64,000 nt of DNA from the NCBI GenBank assembly GCA_000828075.3, contig JXCB02000002.1, forward strand, positions 1,559,442-1,623,441. The letters are read 5' to 3'. This document shows positions 36,686 to 44,442 of this stretch, piece by piece. A program made the position numbers and the translations under genes. The DNA is from Tolypothrix campylonemoides VB511288. Lineage in GTDB: Bacteria; Cyanobacteriota; Cyanobacteriia; Cyanobacteriales; Nostocaceae. The notes below the pieces were generated by a model. That model worked only from the letters and a program-made list of their open reading frames with translations. It made no database searches and was not told where the DNA came from. The number at the start of each line of letters is the position of its first letter. Position 1 is the first letter of the stretch.

Positions 36686-36868
36686 ATGAGCCTAGAAGAT
36701 CGCGCAAAAGCAACTGCTAAAAACATTGAAGGTAAAGTTCAGGAAGCAGCAGCAAATATCACGGGCGACCCAGAAGATAAAGCAGAAGGTAAAGCAAAGC
36801 AAGCTGAAGGTGAAGTACGTCACGGCGTTGAAGACGTGAAAGATAACGTCAAGAAGGCGCTTGACTAG
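36686..36868 (+). CDS. CsbD-family stress protein
   Basis: The 60-residue acidic helical protein has the CsbD pattern MSLEDRAKATAKNIEGKVQ and EDKAEGKAKQAEGEVRHGVE. CsbD proteins are induced in general stress in Bacillus and others; their molecular action is unclear. A strong ribosome site (AGGAGGTCAAA) precedes ATG 36686. It lies upstream of the small lipoprotein gene. Confidence 0.88.
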   Translation: MSLEDRAKATAKNIEGKVQEAAANITGDPEDKAEGKAKQAEGEVRHGVEDVKDNVKKALD

Positions 36869-36983
36869 AATAAAGGTTGGCTGCAGAAATTTTAGGTATC
36901 TGATAGAGGGGAACTCTAAAAAAATACCAGATTGTTAGATTTTGCAGCAATGTAAACGCGTATTGTAAAAGCGCGGGTTCAAT

Positions 36984-37012
36984 GAAGTCCGCTTAAGCGG
37001 ACTTCGCTTTTT
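36984..37012 (+). terminator. Terminator after csbD
   Basis: GAAGTCCGC (36984-36992) pairs with GCGGACTTC (36997-37005) over TTAA and is followed by GCTTTTT. It lies 116 bp past the csbD stop. Confidence 0.75.
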
Positions 37013-37159
37013 AAGAAAGTAGATTAAGGGCAAATGACGAAACAATTAGAAGCCCTGACTCATCTATTGCATAAAAGTTCAAACAATTTAAACTCAATTA
37101 ACTTCAACAAACCTTCTATTTAAGTTGGTTTTAAAAATGATTTTCTGGAGGCAATAAAC

Positions 37160-37600
37160 ATGAGTCTGCTTCAGCAGAGTCGCAAAATCTTGACAGCTTG
37201 TGTCTTGATTTTAGTATTAACGTTAACTACCGCTTGTGGCGGTGTTAACGCAACACAACCTAAAGACATAGTCAATTCCCCAGTGGTTGGTCGAGATGTC
37301 GCTTATGGACAATTAGAGCGAGGAAATAGCCAAGCCGAACAAAGCTTTGGTGACTGGGTCGTGCAAACATCGAAGGGATTAATTACAGATGCTTATGTGC
37401 GTGACAACAACAAGTTAGGCGTTGTCATCTCCTCGAAAGTACCTCCCAGTGACGTGCGTCCCTTAGCTAAATCCTTGGTAGAAGGTTTTCGCCGGAACTT
37501 TCCCAATCAAGACTTGAAAGTTTTGGTGTATGCACCTGACAAAAAACTGATTTTGACAGCTGACTATGACGTGCAAACAAAACAAGTTCAGTACACCTAA
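37160..37600 (+). CDS. Small lipoprotein, unknown
   Basis: The 146-residue protein has a lipoprotein signal with a lipobox ending in Cys (LTLTTAC, about residue 26), so it is likely anchored to a membrane. The mature part is a single small domain with FGDWVVQTSKGLITDAYVR and VPPSDVRPLAKSLVEGFRRN, which looks like a compact alpha-beta fold. The neighbouring csbD and the gene at 37674 suggest a stress-related cluster. ATG 37160 follows CTGGAGGCAATAAAC. Confidence 0.7.
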   Translation: MSLLQQSRKILTACVLILVLTLTTACGGVNATQPKDIVNSPVVGRDVAYGQLERGNSQAEQSFGDWVVQTSKGLITDAYVRDNNKLGVVISSKVPPSDVRPLAKSLVEGFRRNFPNQDLKVLVYAPDKKLILTADYDVQTKQVQYT

Positions 37601-37673
37601 TCGCTGAATTGGCATGAATTTGAGTGCAGTCAGTTGATTTAAGAATTTTGACGAGAAAAAGGAGATAAGAAAA

Positions 37674-38198
37674 GTGAGTAGCAGCGACCAATATAGACGT
37701 CAAATCATGAATGATTTGGCTAAGGGAGATGTTGAATCCCTAGATGATACTACCGCCGCTTCAACAACACAGTACGAAAATTTTGACGATTTTGCTCAAC
37801 GGTCAACACACGATGAACGCCGTCAGCTGTTTGGTCGGTCTTTGCATCATAACAACATTCCCGCCCACCAAATGGAGCCAGAATTGCAAAAGGCGATCGC
37901 TCAAATTAAACCCAATGAACGGGATGATGTTGCTCGTGCTTTCTTCAAGCACCTGAAGCAAAGAGGACTAGATGATCGCCATCTAGAGCAACAACTGGGT
38001 CTTTCCACCCACGTCCCTGGGCGGATGAGCGCTGATGATGTCAGCAAACTTGCATCCTTTGCCTACCACAACCATCCTGATATCTTCCGTGAGGTATTAG
38101 CAGAGCAACCAGGTATTATCAAGTTTCTCAGCAATCCTGTTGTAGCAGCCGTTTTAGGAGTTGCAGCAGCGAAGTGGTTGGGTAGCCACCACAAGTAA
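37674..38198 (+). CDS. Hypothetical cyanobacterial protein
   Basis: The 174-residue protein starts GTG with AAAGGAGATAAG just before. It is polar, with RRQLFGRSLHHNNIPAHQME and a helical block PNERDDVARAFFKHLKQRGL. It ends in a hydrophobic segment SNPVVAAVLGVAAAKWLGSHHK that could be an amphipathic or membrane-contacting helix. I do not recognise a function. It follows the lipoprotein gene by 73 bp on the same strand. Confidence 0.65.
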   Translation: MSSSDQYRRQIMNDLAKGDVESLDDTTAASTTQYENFDDFAQRSTHDERRQLFGRSLHHNNIPAHQMEPELQKAIAQIKPNERDDVARAFFKHLKQRGLDDRHLEQQLGLSTHVPGRMSADDVSKLASFAYHNHPDIFREVLAEQPGIIKFLSNPVVAAVLGVAAAKWLGSHHK

Positions 38199-38234
38199 GC
38201 GTTGATTGAGTGTTGGGTTCGTAGATTTGTTGGG

Positions 38235-38257
38235 GGTGGGCTACTTGCCCACCTTTT
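38235..38257 (+). terminator. Rho-independent-type terminator
   Basis: GGTGGGC (38235-38241) pairs with GCCCACC (38247-38253) over a 5-base loop, followed by TTTT. It lies 36 bp past the stop of the gene at 37674 and ends that unit. It is the same stem sequence as at 32053. Confidence 0.78.
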
Positions 38258-38487
38258 CTATTTATACGGCTTCTGATGTTACATATGCCATAAGTAGGGG
38301 TACAGCAATGCTCAAATGCTCATTGGTGTCAACTTAAGCCAAAACCCTTGTAATATCTCGTTTCCAGGTTCCATCTGGAAATGCGATTCCAAGAGTTCTG
38401 CGCAAGTAAACAATTATGATTGATATATTCTGAGGCTATGCTGTGCCTAAAATCCGTGTTGTTTTTTAGCAGAAAGAGGATAGGGAA

Positions 38488-38625
38488 GTGAGTGTCCTTG
38501 AACTGCTGATGCGACTTCTGAAAGAAAACCGCAAAGGCTATAGCCGCAAATTTACAAAATTTTTACACACTAATTTAGATGATGAATTCTGTGTAAACAT
38601 TATAAAATCTAACTTTTGGCAGTAG
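38488..38625 (+). CDS. Possible 45-residue peptide
   Basis: GTG 38488 is preceded by GAGG 8 bases upstream and opens a 45-codon frame, VSVLELLMRLLKENRKGYSR and so on, to TAG 38625. The start is amphipathic-helix-like and basic. There is no known match. It could be a real small protein or chance, since it lies within a 730-bp gap. Confidence 0.3.
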   Translation: MSVLELLMRLLKENRKGYSRKFTKFLHTNLDDEFCVNIIKSNFWQ

Positions 38626-38931
38626 AGAATATATACTTATAATATTTTTTACTTTAAAGTTTGCGTTAAGACAAAATAAAAGTAGTTGATTTTGTCTGTG
38701 TAAACAGTAACACTCTTGAATAGAGCTTCTTCAGAATCATTACTGAAAATACCGCTAGCACCTTAAAGACGAGAGCGAGTTAAAACTTGCCGTCATTTTA
38801 TCTATGAGAGATGCGACAGGTTGAATCTGAGCCTGTTGTAGCGTTTTTTACCTGTAATTATTTTTAAGGTGTTAGCGCTCACTCCAGGGTAAATCTACCG
38901 CAACCTTTACCTATATTTAGGAGTGAGTCCA
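38626..38931 (+). promoter_or_regulatory. Long structured leader of the first PEP-CTERM gene
   Basis: This region holds two layers of pairing. GCTAGCACCTTAAAGA (about 38752-38767) is nearly complementary to TTTTTAAGGTGTTAGCGC (38861-38878). Just after it CTCACTCC (38878-38885) pairs perfectly with GGAGTGAG (38920-38927), which contains the ribosome site of the gene. The second pairing would hide the ribosome site in a closed state. The pairings are visible; switching is inferred. Confidence 0.55.
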
Positions 38932-39900
38932 ATGACTAGATTTCAGGTCAGAAGAAAGTTACGCAAAGCTTGTTCTAAAGCAAAATATGTTGCTTTAGGA
39001 ACGTTTGGAATAGAACAGACCCATATCGGTCAAAGCGGCTTTAGACAAAGCATAGGCAAAGCGACTGTGAATTTTTTGCCCACATATTTTCAAAACAAAT
39101 ATACACGAGGAGTGGCTGTAATAGGTCTGGGAACAGCCTCTGCCGTGTTGTCGCTGGGCGTGTTATCCCCGTCAGCATCCTATGCTGCTACTATAGTTAG
39201 CACAGAGTTGGTATTGTCTGTTGATGTTTCTGGAAGTGTTGATACCAATGAATTCAACCTACAGCGACAAGGTTACGTAAACGCATTCAGAAATCCGACA
39301 ATTCAGAATCAAATTGCAGCCTTACCAGGAGGTATTGCAGCGACCTTATCTTACTGGTCTGATACTGCAAGACTGTCGGTGCCTTGGACGCTTATTACCG
39401 ATGCTACTAGTGCTAATGCATTTGCTGATGCGATCGCAGCAGCTCCAAGACCATTTTTCGGCGGCACTGGTATTACTAATGCCATTAATTATGCACGGAA
39501 TCTACTAGACACCAATGATTTTGTTGGTAGTAGAAGAGTTATTGATGTGTCTGGTGATGGTTCAGAAACCAACACTACAGATGCAAACCTTAGAGCGGCG
39601 CGAGATAATGCAGTTAATGCAGGGATTATCATCAACGGTCTACCAATTCTTGGTAGTGAGGCAAACCTGGATACCTATTATAAAAACAATGTAATTGGAG
39701 GTTCTGGGTCTTTCCTGATTGCTGCAAATAACTTCTCAAACTTTGGAGATGCTGTTGCACAGAAAATCGGACGTGAAGTGAGTCCTGATCCTAACCCTGT
39801 CCCCGAACCTCTTACTATCTTAGGTTCATTGGCAGCTGGTGGTGTCGGTGCAGTTCTACGCCGCAAGTATAAGCAACAAAAAGATACTGCAAAAGTGTAA
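38932..39900 (+). CDS. PEP-CTERM protein with VWA-like (DUF1194) domain
   Basis: The protein of about 322 residues has a conserved cytosolic stretch MTRFQVRRKLRKACSKAKYV and then a signal-type hydrophobic segment (about 60-85, ending SASYAA). The mature part is a VWA-like domain with MIDAS DVSGSVD (DxSxS), GGTGIT and VIDVSGDGSE. A C-terminal PVPEPLTILGSLAAG...RRKYKQQ tail is a PEP-CTERM sorting signal for exosortase. The GTG at 38923 is rejected because AGGAG is correctly spaced only for ATG 38932. It is a likely substrate of the cyanoexosortase at 40948. Confidence 0.85.
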   Translation: MTRFQVRRKLRKACSKAKYVALGTFGIEQTHIGQSGFRQSIGKATVNFLPTYFQNKYTRGVAVIGLGTASAVLSLGVLSPSASYAATIVSTELVLSVDVSGSVDTNEFNLQRQGYVNAFRNPTIQNQIAALPGGIAATLSYWSDTARLSVPWTLITDATSANAFADAIAAAPRPFFGGTGITNAINYARNLLDTNDFVGSRRVIDVSGDGSETNTTDANLRAARDNAVNAGIIINGLPILGSEANLDTYYKNNVIGGSGSFLIAANNFSNFGDAVAQKIGREVSPDPNPVPEPLTILGSLAAGGVGAVLRRKYKQQKDTAKV

Positions 39901-39904
39901 GAAA

Positions 39905-39994
39905 TTTCACGTACAATTAATTTGAGACGCTAGCGAATCTCACTCCAGGGGTAAATCTACCATCAACTTTGACCTGTGTTTAGGAGTGAGTCCA
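39905..39994 (+). promoter_or_regulatory. Duplicated leader hairpin before the second PEP-CTERM gene
   Basis: CTCACTCC (39939-39946) pairs with GGAGTGAG (39983-39990), which contains the ribosome site, around a 36-base loop. The loop and the flanks (CCAGGGGTAAATCTACC...TTTAGGAGTGAGTCCA) match the leader of the first gene at 38878-38931 at most positions. Conservation of the stem in both copies suggests a shared regulatory element. The switching role is inferred. Confidence 0.6.
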
Positions 39995-40837
39995 ATGACT
40001 AGATTTGAGATGAGAAAAAAATTACGTAAAGCTTGTTCTAAAGCAAAATATATTGCTGTAGGAGCATTTAGTATAAGGCAGGGAAACCCCAGCCACGTGG
40101 CTTTCTCTAGCTTTGTCAAGTATTCAACTATGAAAGTAAGCGCACTCAGCCTGATGGGTATAGCAGGTGTTGTTGTTGCCAGTCCATCCCATGCTGCAGT
40201 TGTTAACGGTGGTTTTGAGACTGGTAATTTCAGTGGATGGACAACTACAGGAAACACCAGCATTCAAAGATTAGATTTTGGCAGTGGTCCGGTTGAGAGA
40301 ATTTCCCAAGCTTTATTATCAACTCAAGGAAGCACAATATCTGGCTCAGGCTTAGAAACATTTCTGGGGTTAGCCTCTGGAAGCCTTGATGGTCTTGGTA
40401 ATGGAGGTGCCACTTCTGGTTCTGCCATTAAACAAACCTTTAACGCCAATGCTGGAGACGTCCTAAGTTTTAGTTGGAATTTTCTGACAGATGAAGATTC
40501 AACTTTATTTAACGACTTCGCCTTCGTCACTCTTAGTACGTTGTCCGAATTAGCTGACACGTTCTCAATATACGCTTCCTCTTCTTCTTTTCCTCCCTTT
40601 TCTACACCTTTTTTCCAGCAAACTGGATTTAACACTTTTTCGTTCACTATACCAACCAGCGGAACCTATACTTTGGGACTGGGAGTAACAAATGAGAATG
40701 GTCCAGATGCTGACTCTGGGCTATTGGTTGACAATGTTACACTAACCCCGGTTCCCGAACCTCTAACGATATTAGGTTCACTAGCAGCTGGTGGTGTAGG
40801 TGTAACTTTACGAAAAAAGTATAAAAAGCAACAATAA
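39995..40837 (+). CDS. PEP-CTERM protein, second paralogue
   Basis: The 280-residue protein starts MTRFEMRKKLRKACSKAKYI, nearly the same N-terminus as the gene at 38932. It then has a signal-like segment ending SHAAVVNGGFETGNFSGW and a beta-rich domain (NGGFE...GWTTTGN type, about 45-245). The C-terminal tail PVPEPLTILGSLAAGGVGVT plus basic KKYKKQQ is a PEP-CTERM sorting signal. The paralogues share only the N- and C-terminal parts; the middle domains differ. It is a likely exosortase substrate. Confidence 0.85.
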   Translation: MTRFEMRKKLRKACSKAKYIAVGAFSIRQGNPSHVAFSSFVKYSTMKVSALSLMGIAGVVVASPSHAAVVNGGFETGNFSGWTTTGNTSIQRLDFGSGPVERISQALLSTQGSTISGSGLETFLGLASGSLDGLGNGGATSGSAIKQTFNANAGDVLSFSWNFLTDEDSTLFNDFAFVTLSTLSELADTFSIYASSSSFPPFSTPFFQQTGFNTFSFTIPTSGTYTLGLGVTNENGPDADSGLLVDNVTLTPVPEPLTILGSLAAGGVGVTLRKKYKKQQ

Positions 40838-40947
40838 TAAACTACAAAACTTTAAATATAAGCAGACAGATCTATATCCTGCAACCATCTCACCACCAAC
40901 CAGGAGTTTATCACACCTGGACGATTGATTGCCAAAGCCATCATCAT

Positions 40948-41811
40948 ATGAAAGCTTCCCACCTTACTCTAAGCTCACAACTAAAATATCCCCAATTTTG
41001 GCTATTAGGCATAGCAGCAGGCTACATTGCCATTCATTTAACTCTAATTTGGAAAGCGGACAATTCCAGCCTTTTAGGCACAAGTTTTCTGTGTTGGATG
41101 GCTATATTTTCTCTAATTTGGGAAAAGCGCCATAGTTTAAATCTAGAAAGCGGAATTTTCTCCAGCTTCTTTGGTTTATCACTGATTGCACTGTTACTTG
41201 TAAAAAGTATATCTCTAACGAGTCTTGGTGGCTTCTTGTATCTCTCACCAGCAATTTTTGCCTTTGGGCTGGCGCTGATGGCGTCTGGCTTTAAGGGCTT
41301 AAAGCAATATAGGGGTGAATTACTTGTCCTGTCTTCTATCAGCTTACCCAAAGTATTACCCTTATCACTCATTGATATATCCCTTTTAACTGCTAAATTT
41401 GCTTCTTTGATTCTTTGGTATACAGGTTTTGAAGTTGCTCGAAATGGGGTTATAATTCGTCTTCCTACTGGAAGCGTAGAAGTTTATCCTGGTTGTTCAG
41501 GACTAGAACTTATCTTTCAAATGCTGACCTTAGCTCTACTTTTTCTGTTAATGTTTCCTCAAAAGGGAAAGCAAAAAATTATTGTGCCGATAATAGCTGT
41601 CACTTTGGGGTTTCTTGTTAATAGTGTACGAGTTGCTCTGATGGCTGTCTTGGTAGCACAACGACAGATGAAAGCCTTTGATTATTGGCATGAAGGAGAT
41701 GGTTCCCTAATATTTTCACTAATTGCTGTCTTACTTTTTGGATTATTGTGCTGGTTCTTACTTGGAAGGACTGAAATAAGAAATAAAGACGCTACGGAGT
41801 CATCAAAGTGA
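40948..41811 (+). CDS. crtA: Cyanoexosortase A
   Basis: The 287-residue polytopic membrane transpeptidase is of the exosortase/archaeosortase superfamily with about eight membrane helices. The catalytic set is present: Cys183 in VYPGCSGLE, Arg228 in NSVRVALMA and His248 in DYWHEGDGS. Exosortases cut PEP-CTERM tails at the membrane and probably anchor the protein by a new covalent bond. It overlaps the next gene by 4 bp and lies 110 bp after the second PEP-CTERM gene. All catalytic residues are intact. Confidence 0.92.
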   Translation: MKASHLTLSSQLKYPQFWLLGIAAGYIAIHLTLIWKADNSSLLGTSFLCWMAIFSLIWEKRHSLNLESGIFSSFFGLSLIALLLVKSISLTSLGGFLYLSPAIFAFGLALMASGFKGLKQYRGELLVLSSISLPKVLPLSLIDISLLTAKFASLILWYTGFEVARNGVIIRLPTGSVEVYPGCSGLELIFQMLTLALLFLLMFPQKGKQKIIVPIIAVTLGFLVNSVRVALMAVLVAQRQMKAFDYWHEGDGSLIFSLIAVLLFGLLCWFLLGRTEIRNKDATESSK

Positions 41812-42458
41812 TTGTTTGGAAACAATTGCGCGTACCGCTTTTAGCTCTAACTCTTGGTAGCGTTATCTTAACTTTGGGAAACGTAGTATTAGTTCCCACA
41901 AAAGACAAACGTACAGTTACGCCGTTTGTATTCCCTGAACGAGTTTCATTACCACAATGGCAACCTAGTATAGGTTATCCTTTGACACCAACAAGAAACC
42001 ATCCTGAACTGCTTGCCCAAAAGCATTATCGGTACATAAAAAAAAGCTTATTTCTAGATATCGAAATGCTCTATTTGAAAGATAGAGATGGTGAGTGGAT
42101 TTTTAGAGAATACGCTTCCATTTCATCCTCGGTTGATGTGCGTCAACGAGAAGGAGTGGGCTATTACGGTGTTGGAGTTGACAAGCAGCGAGCTTATCTT
42201 AGTGCCTGTATTAACCCTCAAGGTGGCAGTACATTTACTGTAAAACAGTTTAACCAAAACCAGTATTTTTATGAGCGCTACTCTAAACGGCTACTGTCTT
42301 GGTTATTGGGTCAGGAAGGTTTCAAAGACAAGCGCTGTCTTTGGGCGCATTTATCAATTCCCTTAAAGAAATCTTCTCCAGAAGCGGCTTATCAAGTTTT
42401 AGAAAACGCTTGGTTTTCTTGGTATCAATGGTGGAAACCTCGCTTTCCTAAGTCCTAA
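41808..42458 (+). CDS. Cyanoexosortase A-associated protein
   Basis: The 216-residue protein has an N-terminal signal-like or anchoring helix (about 8-28) followed by a soluble, mostly exported domain with SLPQWQPS near residue 48, KHYRYIKK and ISSSVDVRQREGVGYYGV. This arrangement matches the TIGR04153-type partner of cyanoexosortase A. GTG start 41808 overlaps the exosortase stop (GTGA), so translation is coupled. Its exact function in the complex is unknown. Confidence 0.82.
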   Translation: MIVWKQLRVPLLALTLGSVILTLGNVVLVPTKDKRTVTPFVFPERVSLPQWQPSIGYPLTPTRNHPELLAQKHYRYIKKSLFLDIEMLYLKDRDGEWIFREYASISSSVDVRQREGVGYYGVGVDKQRAYLSACINPQGGSTFTVKQFNQNQYFYERYSKRLLSWLLGQEGFKDKRCLWAHLSIPLKKSSPEAAYQVLENAWFSWYQWWKPRFPKS

Positions 42459-42495
42459 GATATCATCAATTTTTCTCTAATATTCTATAAGCAAA

Positions 42496-43212
42496 ATGAC
42501 AAAATCAAGTGGCGATAAATTCAACCCTATAGTTCAAGAATTACAAGATTTTGCCTTCAGTCAGCAAGGCTCAATGACAATAGTACGAGTGCTGGGCTAC
42601 GGTCTGTTGTTATTGGCATTGTTCGACATCATTGTGATGTTTATCCCCCCCAATTTTATGAACCCTGCTTGGGAGTTTCAAACAATTGGAGCGCTAGTTG
42701 AAAGGGTACCAGTACCTTTAATTGGGCTAGTATTAGTGTTTTTTGGAGAGCTACATTCGCGAACAAAATGGGAAATTCCTATTTTAAAGGTTTTATCTTG
42801 GTTGACTTTAGTATTAGGAATCTTGTTTTTTCTCCTGATACCTTTAGGACTGACTAACACCATTCGGTTAAATAATCAAAGTACAGCTCAAATTCAAACT
42901 GTATCTACTCAACAAGCTTCTCAGGCTGAACAATTGGAACAGCAGGTGAGTAAAGCCTCACCTGAACAAATAACTAAGTTTTTGAAGAGCCAAGGTCGCA
43001 AAATAGATGGCAAAAGCCCTGATGAATTAAAAAATCAACTTCTATCAGAAGTCTCACAAGCTAAGAAACAGATAAAGACTCAAGCAGAAGCAACTCAGTC
43101 CCTTCGAGGTCTAAACTTGATTAAGACTTCTGCAAAATGGAATCTTGGTGCTTTGGTCGCAGGAACTTTGTTTGTCTTTATTTGGAAGGGAACGCGTTGG
43201 GCGAGAAACTAA
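42496..43212 (+). CDS. HpsJ-like, cyanoexosortase A-associated membrane protein
   Basis: The 238-residue protein has a soluble N-terminus, three membrane helices (about 32-52, 68-86, 97-118) and a coiled, charged region (about 140-205) ending in a last helix (LGALVAGTLFVFIWKGTRWA). It resembles the HpsJ family linked to hormogonium polysaccharide and to cyanoexosortase A loci. It follows the previous gene by 37 bp. It may link sorting to extracellular matrix production. Function is inferred from location. Confidence 0.72.
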   Translation: MTKSSGDKFNPIVQELQDFAFSQQGSMTIVRVLGYGLLLLALFDIIVMFIPPNFMNPAWEFQTIGALVERVPVPLIGLVLVFFGELHSRTKWEIPILKVLSWLTLVLGILFFLLIPLGLTNTIRLNNQSTAQIQTVSTQQASQAEQLEQQVSKASPEQITKFLKSQGRKIDGKSPDELKNQLLSEVSQAKKQIKTQAEATQSLRGLNLIKTSAKWNLGALVAGTLFVFIWKGTRWARN

Positions 43213-43589
43213 CATCAGGACGTGGGAACGCGCAGAAGCGGTTACCCCTGCTCATATGCCTATGCGTTACCCGGAACTTTCTTAACAATCTTAAAACCCT
43301 TGCCTTATAAGCGTTACAAGGCTTGCATTTTCTCCCATACTTGACAAAGAAGCCCTTACTCTTCTCAAGAAAAACTTGATTTTATTGAGAATGGAAAACG
43401 TAGTTTTGAGGCTTTGGTGTTGGGAGAGCGATCGCTCTCTCAAATGTTAAGAAAGATCCAGGTAATGGATAGCCTTGATAAGGGGAGGGGCGGTTTTGGC
43501 GCAAGACAAAACCGGGGTGGGGTGAAGCGAAAATTGTGTGCCTGTATAAGGGTAAGGGGTGCGGGTCAAAATCATTTTGATAAAAAATA
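43213..43589. other. Repeat-rich gap after the exosortase locus
   Basis: No gene is seen. A perfect palindrome GAGAGCGATCGCTCTC (about 43424-43441) contains a HIP1 site. GC-rich units CGGTTTTGGCGCAAGACAAAACCG occur at about 43491-43514. Confidence 0.5.
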
Positions 43590-43618
43590 AACTCGGTTTG
43601 TCAAAGACCGAGTTTTTT
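43590..43618 (-). terminator. Terminator of rpe
   Basis: AACTCGGT (43590-43597) pairs with ACCGAGTT (43607-43614). Both sides are followed by T runs (TTTTTT on plus, TATTTTTTATC on minus), so it can end transcripts from either direction. It lies 39 bp past the minus-strand rpe stop. Confidence 0.8.
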
Positions 43619-43656
43619 CTTCAAAGCTAGTTAATGAATATTCGTCTTTAATGAGT

Positions 43657-44364
43657 TTAAGCTGTTGCTAGTTGCGGAGTAGGACGCTTGCTGTTGCGAA
43701 TACCCTCTATTGCTTCAGCATAATCCTTAGCTTTAAACACAGCTGAACCAGCAACGATCGCATTTGCCCCAACTTCCAAAACCTGCCAGGTATTATTTGC
43801 CTTCAGTCCTCCATCGACTTCAATCCAAGGATCAAGACCGCGTTCATCGCAGATTTGACGCAGCTTGCGGATTTTTGGCACGACTTCGGGGATAAAACTT
43901 TGACCGCCAAAACCAGGGTTGACGCTCATAATCAACACCAAGTCACACAGCTCTAGGACATACTCAATCAGCTCTAAGGGGGTACCGGGGTTAAGTACCA
44001 CTCCCGCTTTTTTACCGAGTTCTTTGATTTGCCCTAAGGTGCGGTGTAAGTGGGGGGAAGCATTGTGTTCCGCATGAACATAGATGTGATCTGCCCCTGC
44101 TTTAGCAAAATCCTCTACGTACTTTTCTGGCTCTACAATCATCAAGTGGACGTCCAGAGGTTTTTGCGTCACTGGACGAATCGCCTCCACAACCAAAGGA
44201 CCTATTGTAATATTAGGTACAAAACGACCGTCCATTACATCTACATGAATCCAATCTGCGCCAGCCTGATCTACAGCACGCACTTCGTCTCCTAGACGAC
44301 TAAAATCTGCTGATAGGATGGATGGAGCTATTACAATGGGCTTTTTTGATTGCGTTTGGGTCAT
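43657..44364 (-). CDS. rpe: Ribulose-phosphate 3-epimerase
   Basis: The 235-residue TIM-barrel enzyme interconverts ribulose-5-phosphate and xylulose-5-phosphate in the Calvin cycle and pentose phosphate pathway. Motifs include [34 protein letters not shown] (metal-binding His/Asp), HVHAEH and [18 protein letters not shown] plus EVDGGL. It is full length. A terminator lies 39 bp downstream. Confidence 0.97.
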   Translation of the reverse strand: MTQTQSKKPIVIAPSILSADFSRLGDEVRAVDQAGADWIHVDVMDGRFVPNITIGPLVVEAIRPVTQKPLDVHLMIVEPEKYVEDFAKAGADHIYVHAEHNASPHLHRTLGQIKELGKKAGVVLNPGTPLELIEYVLELCDLVLIMSVNPGFGGQSFIPEVVPKIRKLRQICDERGLDPWIEVDGGLKANNTWQVLEVGANAIVAGSAVFKAKDYAEAIEGIRNSKRPTPQLATA

Positions 44365-44442
44365 GGCTCGTGGGTTCTAAGCGTCCTCGTCTGTAAGTAT
44401 TTTAACAAAACTTGAGCTAGCGCTCATCTGTTAACTGAAACT

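Noticed and set aside
38923-38931. GTG start adding three residues (MSP) to the first PEP-CTERM protein
   Set aside because: AGGAG overlaps this GTG and is spaced correctly only for ATG 38932; the second paralogue shows the same arrangement.
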